Shown here: piece after piece, positions 18,205 to 24,111 of the stretch | Layout of the letters: each line of letters opens with the position of its first letter | Numbering within the stretch: position 1 is the stretch's first letter | Source of the DNA: Methanobacteriaceae archaeon | GTDB lineage: Archaea; Methanobacteriota; Methanobacteria; Methanobacteriales; Methanobacteriaceae | NCBI GenBank assembly: GCA_017883605.1 | Contig: JADGNH010000011.1 | Span: 1-24,111, forward strand | Length of the DNA stretch: 24,111 bases | Reading direction: 5' to 3' | Notes under the pieces: model-generated | Told to the model about the DNA's origin: nothing | Database searches by the model: none | Seen by the model: only the letters and a program-made list of their open reading frames with translations | Made by a program: the position numbers and the translations under genes

Positions 18205-18427
18205 TATCTTTCATTAAATTTTTAGAAACTCTTTCCATTTAATATCCGGATTTATCTAAATCTAAATTACCAGCCCCACTTATCTATAAATGTTTTTATT
18301 AACATAATAGATATCGAGCTTTATTTGAACTAACATTAATAAATCCTGAAGAGACCGAAAGTTTAAGATAAGATTACGCTAAAAAAGAATGGAATTTCAG
18401 ATAAGACAACTTTTAAAGGTGAAATAG

Positions 18428-18661
18428 ATGATAGAAAAGATCGAAGTCAGCATGATAAACGAAACCGTCCATAACTTTCGTAAAGGCGAGTTTGGAGTTC
18501 AGAAAATAGAGATCGACGAAGTCCGTGGATTCATAGAAATAGAGTATGGTGCCCAGGAAGGAGGGGAAAAAAAAGTTTTAATTCCCCTGGAAAACGTGGA
18601 AAAATGTGAGTTTATCGATAAAAAAGTTCCTGCTGTTGATGAAATAATTGAATTAGTATAA
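18428..18661 (+). CDS. Small conserved-looking protein of unknown function
   Basis: A 77-residue protein with no family I recognise. It is acidic and appears all-beta: IEKIEVSMINETVHNFRKGE, VQKIEIDEVRGFIEIEYGAQ, GGEKKVLIPLENVEKCEFID, then a short helix VPAVDEIIELV. There is one cysteine, no membrane segment and no catalytic motif. An AAAGGTGAAATAG Shine-Dalgarno at ideal distance from the ATG argues strongly that it is translated. It is monocistronic on its strand, between a methyltransferase gene (divergent) and the Dam-type methylase (convergent). Confidence 0.72.
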   Translation: MIEKIEVSMINETVHNFRKGEFGVQKIEIDEVRGFIEIEYGAQEGGEKKVLIPLENVEKCEFIDKKVPAVDEIIELV

Positions 18662-18662
18662 T

Positions 18663-18702
18663 TTATACCTTAACTGCAAAATAATTATACCTTAAATGCA
18701 AA
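18663..18702 (+). repeat. 18-bp near-perfect direct repeat, period 22
   Basis: TTATACCTTAACTGCAAA (18663-18680) and TTATACCTTAAATGCAAA (18685-18702) differ by one base. They lie just after the stop of the small gene at 18661. Confidence 0.85.
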
Positions 18703-18740
18703 TATAAGCCTCTAATTAAAAAAAGATATCAAAACTATTT

Positions 18741-19679
18741 TTAGGAATAATTTCTGATAATTAATTCCCTTATTTTTCCCCTTCCTGTGGCATCCCGGTT
18801 TATATTTCTCTTTGCAACCACTCTTTCCATCTTAAAATCTTTATAAAGGTTATCAAAGAAATCATCCTCTCCATCCTGATTTTTAGGGTCGGAGTTGCTG
18901 AGCATCAAATATGCTCCTTTTTTATCCATTTTTTTAAAGAAGTCAGCCAATTTTTCCTGGTCTTCATCATTAAAACCCTCTTTAGAATAACTGGTAAAGT
19001 AGGATGTGCTGCTGATGGGTCGATAGGGGGGATCCAGGTAGACCAAGCTTTTATCAAGGATGTAATTCTCTGAATCTGTGAAATCACCGCAGAAGAGTTG
19101 GGCGTCTTTTAGTGCTTTGTGAACTTCTGCTAAATTTTCTTCATCACATATTTTAGGATTTTTATACCGGCCAAAGGGGACGTTGAACTCACCCTTCTGG
19201 TTTTGACGGAAAAGTCCGTTGAAACAGGTTTTGTTGAGAAAGATTATATAACTGGCTCTTGTTATCCATCCCGGGTGGTAATGATCATAATCAAAATCAT
19301 TCATCTGGCGGTTATAGGCCTCCCTAATCTGGTAGTAATTTTCCTTGCGACTTTCCTCTGATTTGTGGAGGTGGTCATCCTCTATTTCAGATAAATCTGC
19401 TACTAACTTCTTATAATAATTTTTTACAACCCCGTAGGCCATAATCAATTCCCTGTTTTTATCAAAAAGAAAAGATTCCCTTACCTGAAAATGCCGTTTA
19501 AGAAAAAAGAACATGGCACCCCCACCTACAAAAGGCTCCACATATCTATGGATGGTTCTTTCGTGGATTATAGATGGATGCAATCTTTTTTCCAATTCTT
19601 TTAATAGCTGACCTTTGCCGCCAGCCCATTTTAAGAAGGGTTTTACATTTGAAAATTCATCCGGTGAATCTTTTTCCAT
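18741..19679 (-). CDS. Dam-type adenine-N6 DNA methyltransferase (D12 class), apparently orphan
   Basis: A 312-residue alpha-class adenine methylase. The SAM site is formed by KPFLKWAGGKGQLL (13-26) and the FxGxG-type VEPFVGGGAMFFFL (47-60). The catalytic DPPY is at 216-219 (LVYLDPPYRP). FLNKTCFNGLFRQN and the target-recognition region GEFNVPFGRY (164-171) are the conserved D12 segments seen in Dam, DpnM and related GATC methylases. The specificity is therefore probably GATC, but this is inference. No restriction endonuclease gene lies next to it, so it looks like a solitary methylase, with a role in marking DNA or protecting against incoming DNA. Its Shine-Dalgarno (AGGAAGA) is weak. Confidence 0.9.
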   Translation of the reverse strand: MEKDSPDEFSNVKPFLKWAGGKGQLLKELEKRLHPSIIHERTIHRYVEPFVGGGAMFFFLKRHFQVRESFLFDKNRELIMAYGVVKNYYKKLVADLSEIEDDHLHKSEESRKENYYQIREAYNRQMNDFDYDHYHPGWITRASYIIFLNKTCFNGLFRQNQKGEFNVPFGRYKNPKICDEENLAEVHKALKDAQLFCGDFTDSENYILDKSLVYLDPPYRPISSTSYFTSYSKEGFNDEDQEKLADFFKKMDKKGAYLMLSNSDPKNQDGEDDFFDNLYKDFKMERVVAKRNINRDATGRGKIRELIIRNYS

Positions 19680-19790
19680 TTATCTTCTTCCTATCTTTTC
19701 CATTTATTTCTCTTCAATTGTTCCATTGCAGCCAATATTCATTCCATCATCAAAATAATTAAATTATAAAAAGTTTTTCATAATTTTGGA

Positions 19791-20582
19791 CTATAAAGAG
19801 TCCTTCATAATTTCCTCAGGCGCCCCACCCAATACCACCAGGGCCTCAGCTTCCATAAAGTGCAGATCCGATGGTATTATCAGACAGTGCAGCGGACCGC
19901 CAAAATCCTCATCCAGAAGCTTTTCTATCTTATCTGCCTTTACCACGGGTTTTGGAGAACCAGCGCGGGCAACTGCAACGGCCAGGGTATCCTTTGATAT
20001 AATATTTTCTCCTCTCTCCCTTTCTACCTGAAGGAGATATTCCAGGCCTTGATTTACGGTCATGTAACGGTCCAGATGGGCCTGTATGTCCAGAAGTACC
20101 AGGGTGTGCATCTTAGAATCCCGGTTACCTTTTATGGCCAGGTAAGGGGAATGTGGGAAGTAATTTTCCTCAGGGAAGGGGATAGTGGTGACTTTTCCAA
20201 ATTTGTAGGCCTGCAGGCCAGATATGCCTGGTGCTGCAGATAGGATGGATGATGAGTGGATAACCATAGTTTCTATGCCATTTTTTTTAGCCTGGATCAT
20301 CATATCTGAATGGGTGGTGGCGATTAACGGATCTCCAGCGCTTAAAAATGCCACATCATTCTTCTCAGCTTCTTTTAGAGGAATATTTTCTTCCTCCACC
20401 TCCTCCCGGCTTAGGGTTTTTATTTTAACTCCCAGCATGTCCTCCAGGGAGTCTATGCTGGCCCCAAAAAGACGGGCGGTGTAAAATTCGGCGTATATAA
20501 CATCCACCTTTTTAAGGGCTTCTGCCCCCTTCAGGGATATGTCTTTTTCATCGTAAAGTCCCAGGCCAATAAAATAAAGCAT
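19791..20582 (-). CDS. dphB: Diphthine synthase
   Basis: A 263-residue SAM-dependent methyltransferase of the tetrapyrrole-methylase fold. It trimethylates the modified histidine of translation elongation factor 2 during diphthamide synthesis. Family features are the N-terminal MLYFIGLGLYDEKDISLKG, YAEFYTA, the SAM-binding loop LSAGDPLIATTH, HSSSILSAAPGISGLQAYKFG, and the C-terminal PLHCLIIPSDLHFMEAEAL. The length is that of archaeal DphB. AAGGTGAT three bases before the ATG is a strong Shine-Dalgarno. It is divergent from trm5 across a 170-base spacer (20583-20752), which must hold both promoters. Confidence 0.96.
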   Translation of the reverse strand: MLYFIGLGLYDEKDISLKGAEALKKVDVIYAEFYTARLFGASIDSLEDMLGVKIKTLSREEVEEENIPLKEAEKNDVAFLSAGDPLIATTHSDMMIQAKKNGIETMVIHSSSILSAAPGISGLQAYKFGKVTTIPFPEENYFPHSPYLAIKGNRDSKMHTLVLLDIQAHLDRYMTVNQGLEYLLQVERERGENIISKDTLAVAVARAGSPKPVVKADKIEKLLDEDFGGPLHCLIIPSDLHFMEAEALVVLGGAPEEIMKDSL

Positions 20583-20752
20583 TAAATCACCTTGTGATTT
20601 TATTTAAATTAGCAAAGTTTATAATTTTTTATTTACTAACTCTAAAATAAGAGCTTAATAAATAAAAGCTTATCCACTGTAAAATGATTTTGAGAATTTA
20701 GCCAAATAAAACAATTTCAAGAAATATTATTTAATAAACCTTGAGGAATCCC

Positions 20753-21790
20753 ATGATCGGTTTAAAAGTTCCCAAAAACCAGGCAGATAAGGTGCGTAGA
20801 ATCCTGTTAAAACATTCACTTGTTGATCTTCAACTGAAGATAAAACGTTCTGGTGATTTTGTTTTAATCCCCCTTGAACAGGGCCCTGATTTAACCAGGG
20901 AGAACCCTCAAAAAATTGAAGAGATAGGAGTTACATCCTTTGAAATTATAGAAACCGAATTTGAGGAACAGAAAAGGGGCCCCAAAAGTCTCAAAGACTA
21001 TTTAAAGGGTAAAATTGACCCTAAAAAGATCGATGAAATAAAAAAATCCTTTGACATCATGGGGGATGTGGTAATCCTGGAAATCCCGGAGGACCTGCAG
21101 GATGAGAAATATTTGATTGGGGAAGCCGCATTAAATTTCACCAAGAGACGGGCTGTTTTCTCTAAAAAGAGTGAAATAAAAGGAGTTATAAGGACCCGTG
21201 AACTGGAACATCTGGCAGGAGATGAATCCTCAGAGACCATCCACACCGAATACAGCGCCAGGTTCATGCTGGACGTCCGAAAAGTCTATTTCAGTCCCCG
21301 GTTGGCCACCGAGAGGGAGAGAATAGTTAATCAGGTTAAAGATGGGGAGACCATTATGGACATGTTCGCCGGGGTGGGTCCCTTCGCCATATCCATCGCC
21401 AGAAGGCATGATGTGGAGATCTACGCCATTGACATCAACCCAGACGCTTATTATTATCTCCAGAAGAATATTGGGCTTAATAAGGTCCAGGAAAAGGTAT
21501 CTCCCATATTGGGGGATGTGAAGGAAATTTTAGCTGAGAGGAAAATAAACGCCGACCGGATAATCATGAATCTCCCGGGAACTGCCTGTGAATTCTTGGG
21601 GACTGCGGTTGAATCATTGAAACCGGGAGGAATACTGCACTACTATGAATTTGCATCCGACTTTGAAAGACCTGTAGAGAGAATCATAAAAGCCGCTGGC
21701 CATCGGGAAGTTAAAATATTAAACAAAAGAAAGGTTAAATCACGGAGTCCTGGTGTGTGGCATGTGGGGATTGATGCTGTTATCCTCTGA
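20753..21790 (+). CDS. trm5: tRNA (guanine37-N1)-methyltransferase Trm5
   Basis: A 345-residue enzyme that makes m1G at position 37, next to the anticodon, preventing frameshifting. The N-terminal D1 domain begins MIGLKVPKNQADKVRR. The D2/D3 catalytic part has EYSARFMLDVRKVYFSPRLA, the SAM motif MDMFAGVGPFAI, the acidic YAIDINPDAY, and NLPGTA, the Trm5 form of the NPPY motif. It lacks signs of the Taw22-type extra segment. The frame opens at a TTG at 20741, but GAGGA (20743-20747) is placed correctly for the ATG at 20753. That ATG also agrees with the family N-terminus. Confidence 0.95.
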   Translation: MIGLKVPKNQADKVRRILLKHSLVDLQLKIKRSGDFVLIPLEQGPDLTRENPQKIEEIGVTSFEIIETEFEEQKRGPKSLKDYLKGKIDPKKIDEIKKSFDIMGDVVILEIPEDLQDEKYLIGEAALNFTKRRAVFSKKSEIKGVIRTRELEHLAGDESSETIHTEYSARFMLDVRKVYFSPRLATERERIVNQVKDGETIMDMFAGVGPFAISIARRHDVEIYAIDINPDAYYYLQKNIGLNKVQEKVSPILGDVKEILAERKINADRIIMNLPGTACEFLGTAVESLKPGGILHYYEFASDFERPVERIIKAAGHREVKILNKRKVKSRSPGVWHVGIDAVIL

Positions 21791-21897
21791 ATATCTTATA
21801 ATCTAGGTCCTTTAAATTTCAGTTATTATGAATAAGGATTAACTCCAGAAGAATTATTAACTCTCTTTAAGTGAAAACCCCATTCAAAGGAGCAACT

Positions 21898-23535
21898 ATG
21901 AATAAAATGGGAAAAGCCGTTCTTATTGGTGCCGAAGACGAGGAGAACCTGGCCATCAGATATCTGGCCGCAGTTCTGGATGATGCTGGACATCAGGTTA
22001 AAGTGGTTCCCTGTTCCCGATATGAGGATTTTCCCAAAGCCATAAATGAGGTTAAACAATTTGATCCTGACCTGGTGGGTGTTTCCATGGCATTCCAATC
22101 CCTGGCTACCATTTTCTTTGCAGTTATCCGGCGGATTAAAGAGATCAAACCAGAAGTCCACCTAACAGTGGGAGGCCATTTTCCTAGCTTTGAATATGAG
22201 AAAATACTGGAAACCGTGCCGGTAGATTCTGTTATCCGCTTTGAAGGTGAAAAACCAATTTTGATGCTGATTAATGCCCTCCTTAATAAAGAAGACTTCA
22301 AAAACATTCCTAATCTTGTATATCCACTCCCAGATGGGTCCATTAACAAAAACCATTGTAGGAGGGAATTTCCTGACCTGGAACTAATCCCCTTCCCCTT
22401 GCGGAATAAAAAGCCCCATGTCAGGTTGGGGGAGAGGTTCGCTACCCTAGTTACCAGCAGGGGCTGTTTTCATTCCAAATGTTTGTATTGTTGTATAGGT
22501 ACCTTCCACTCCCCTAAAAAAGGCCTTAAATACGCTTTAAGAACACCAGAAAATGTTGCCAGGGAAATGGGGGAACTTTATCACCAGAAAAAGGTGAGAT
22601 TATTCCAGTTTCATGATGACAACTTCCTCTTACCATCCCCCTCGCAGTCTCTAGCCAGAGTTGATTCTTTAAAAACCGCACTGCAGGATGAAAAAGTAGA
22701 AGTTGATGATATAGCCATTATCATAAAGACCCGGCCGGACGCTCTCAGTGAAGATCTGGCTTCCTCCCTGGTGGAACTGGGAACAGTGGGCATCTTCCTG
22801 GGGGTGGAAAATGCCAGTGACAGCGGATTGAGGGCCCTGGGTAGGGGTTCCACCAGGGATGATATCCATACTTCCCTGGAAATACTGGAAAGACACGACG
22901 TGGCCCTGACTTTTAATCTCTTAATTTTCCATCCCCGGGCCACCTTAAATGAGATCAATGAAAACATCTATTTCATGAACAATAACCTGGATAAAGCCTT
23001 TGACTTTGGAAGGGCTGAAATAGTTGCCGGTTCGCCCCTGGAAAAGCTGGTGAAACGTAAAGGACTTTTAAGGGGTAAATGGCCTCAATGGGATTATTGT
23101 ATTGAAGACCCTGCAGTGGAGAAGATGTTCCGCATTAATGCCCTAACCTTCTACCGGGAAAATTCATCTTATCCTGAGCTATCCCATCAACTGATAGCCC
23201 TATCCTACAGAGCCCAACTGCTTAAAAGGTTTTATCCCGGTAAAAAGTCCCAGAAGTTACGGACGGAAACCAGAGACCTTATCATGAAATCTAATGATTT
23301 TACACTGAAAAACTTGCTCCAAATTTATGGAATAGTGGGTGATCCAGAAATAGAAGAGGAAGTAAACCTCCTTTATAAAAAAATGGAAGGTTTCTACGGG
23401 GAGTCAATTAAAGAAGCAGACCGTCTGTCCCATAGAATGTTGAGGTTCCAGGTGGTGGAGAGAAAGTTCCGGGATCACGGTGTGCAGGACTACTTCCAAA
23501 ACTCAGATACCATGGCCAGAATTTTCCGGATTTAA
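21898..23535 (+). CDS. B12-binding-domain radical SAM protein with Cx4Cx2C cluster motif
   Basis: A 545-residue class-B-like radical SAM protein. Residues 1 to about 140 form a cobalamin-binding-type Rossmann domain (AVLIGAEDEENLAIRYLAAV, PDLVGVSMAF, HLTVGGHFPSF, IRFEGE), without the DxHxxG motif. The radical SAM core starts at TLVTSRGCFHSKCLYC. The cysteines are spaced C-x4-C-x2-C (FHSK between the first two), one residue more than the usual C-x3-C. Core motifs LFQFHDDNFL, IIKTRPDALS and GIFLGVENASDSGL (Gly/Glu SAM contact) follow. The C-terminal 170 residues are helical and unassigned. AAAGGAGCAACT fixes the ATG at 21898 over an upstream GTG at 21871. The substrate is unknown; a methyltransferase or cyclase role is possible. 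A membrane-protein gene follows after 125 bases. Confidence 0.85.
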   Translation: MNKMGKAVLIGAEDEENLAIRYLAAVLDDAGHQVKVVPCSRYEDFPKAINEVKQFDPDLVGVSMAFQSLATIFFAVIRRIKEIKPEVHLTVGGHFPSFEYEKILETVPVDSVIRFEGEKPILMLINALLNKEDFKNIPNLVYPLPDGSINKNHCRREFPDLELIPFPLRNKKPHVRLGERFATLVTSRGCFHSKCLYCCIGTFHSPKKGLKYALRTPENVAREMGELYHQKKVRLFQFHDDNFLLPSPSQSLARVDSLKTALQDEKVEVDDIAIIIKTRPDALSEDLASSLVELGTVGIFLGVENASDSGLRALGRGSTRDDIHTSLEILERHDVALTFNLLIFHPRATLNEINENIYFMNNNLDKAFDFGRAEIVAGSPLEKLVKRKGLLRGKWPQWDYCIEDPAVEKMFRINALTFYRENSSYPELSHQLIALSYRAQLLKRFYPGKKSQKLRTETRDLIMKSNDFTLKNLLQIYGIVGDPEIEEEVNLLYKKMEGFYGESIKEADRLSHRMLRFQVVERKFRDHGVQDYFQNSDTMARIFRI

Positions 23536-23660
23536 AATATTAAACTATAGATTTGAATACTAATCCGTAAAACAAGAATATATAGAAATTTGAATGTTAA
23601 ATCTCATAAACAATAATCTTAAAACTTTAATATAAAAAAGAATAAACATTATAATAGTTG

Positions 23661-24111
23661 ATGTTTATGGTGGATATTAAAGAGCTGTTGAAGCCAAATA
23701 AGTTTAAATTAACCCTATTTTTAGTGTTATCAATCCCCTGTATAACTTTGATCATAATTATTCTGGGCCGTAATTATCTCAATTTTGGTTATAACTATTT
23801 TTCATCCCCCTTTATCCTGGTTGATCCCCTACTATTTTTAATCAGCATATCCCCTTTTCTAGTGGTGGGTTTATTCTTTAGCTACCTTCTAGGAAGCATT
23901 ATAGACCATTACATCCAAAACGAGAATTTAAAAGTTTTCATCGCCCTTATATCGGGCCTAGTATCTATAATAATTATTTATATCTTATATAAGATGGTAA
24001 GTGAGCCCATAATATGTGATCCGGTCCATATGCCCCAAAACCAAACAATTTGTGACCCGGTGCACGAACCAGGCCCAGGAGAAAGTTACCACACTCAGGT
24101 GTTAAAGGAAA
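23661..24111 (+). CDS. Partial membrane protein with repeated ICDPVH motif
   Basis: An open frame from ATG 23661 (or ATG 23667) runs off the right edge, giving 150 codons so far. Three hydrophobic helices can be seen: FLVLSIPCITLIIIILG, PLLFLISISPFLVVGLFF and VFIALISGLVSIIIIYIL. After the third helix a Cys/Pro-rich region begins with IICDPVHMPQNQTICDPVHE, a 12-residue unit repeated at once, then EPGPGESYHTQVLKE. The repeat is probably on one face of the membrane. No family is recognised. There is no clear Shine-Dalgarno, so the choice between the two ATGs is open. It could form a transcription unit with the radical SAM gene 125 bases upstream. Confidence 0.7.
   Translation, partial: MFMVDIKELLKPNKFKLTLFLVLSIPCITLIIIILGRNYLNFGYNYFSSPFILVDPLLFLISISPFLVVGLFFSYLLGSIIDHYIQNENLKVFIALISGLVSIIIIYILYKMVSEPIICDPVHMPQNQTICDPVHEPGPGESYHTQVLKE

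Noticed and set aside
18428..18661. Restriction partner of the Dam-type methylase
   Set aside because: At 77 residues with no nuclease motif it cannot be called an endonuclease; it is also on the opposite strand.

Overview
The window comes from a methanogenic archaeon of the order Methanobacteriales, probably a mesophilic Methanobacterium-like species. The evidence is an adjacent hdrC–hdrB pair (CoB-CoM heterodisulfide reductase), the F420H2 oxidase fprA, a 2-phosphoglycerate kinase of the cyclic 2,3-bisphosphoglycerate pathway, archaeal dphB and trm5, an archaeal 7S (SRP) RNA beside a tRNA-Ser, several archaeal TATA boxes, and Shine-Dalgarno sites of the AGGTGA/GGAGG type. Coding DNA has moderate G+C; the spacers are very A+T-rich. 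Chromosomal housekeeping genes dominate. There is no prophage, CRISPR array or intact insertion sequence.

Layout. 1-98: the 3' end of a membrane protein, perhaps a P-type ATPase. 278-4240 (+): a QueG-like Fe-S protein, a PLP aminotransferase, a nitroreductase and an AlkA-type DNA glycosylase. 4325-6123 (-): a DUF4326 protein and a second AlkA-type glycosylase. 6158-6670 (-): 7S SRP RNA followed by tRNA-Ser(GCU). 6823-9671 (+): a PiT-type permease, fprA and a small fprA-linked protein. 9981-13136 (-): a CBS protein overlapping 2-phosphoglycerate kinase, a metallophosphoesterase, and a two-gene unit of DUF2096-like and DUF749-like proteins. 13298-15928 (-): hdrB, hdrC and a CDP-alcohol phosphatidyltransferase. 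16042-16148: a MITE-like inverted-repeat element. 16243-18110: an archaeosine-transferase-like protein, a frameshifted trmO/tsaA-like gene that single-frame ORF calling would miss, and a SAM methyltransferase. 18428-20582: a small unknown protein, an orphan Dam-type DNA methylase and dphB. 20753-24111 (+): trm5, a B12-binding-type radical SAM protein and the start of a membrane protein that runs off the window.

Themes. (1) Energy and redox: HdrBC, FprA and the QueG-like protein. (2) RNA and translation quality: tRNA-Ser, SRP RNA, an archaeosine-type enzyme, TrmO, Trm5 and DphB. (3) DNA repair and modification: two AlkA paralogues and a Dam methylase.

The most unusual points are these. HdrC carries a 110-residue acidic repeat extension ahead of a complete HdrC-sized protein that has its own strong internal ribosome-binding site. 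The trmO-like gene is broken by one extra base. The radical SAM protein has Cx4Cx2C spacing instead of Cx3Cx2C. The PiT permease has lost several usual signature residues. A 27-bp (AG)n microsatellite lies three bases after a stop codon. Many spacers contain a 15-26 bp sequence duplicated at a 16-31 bp period.
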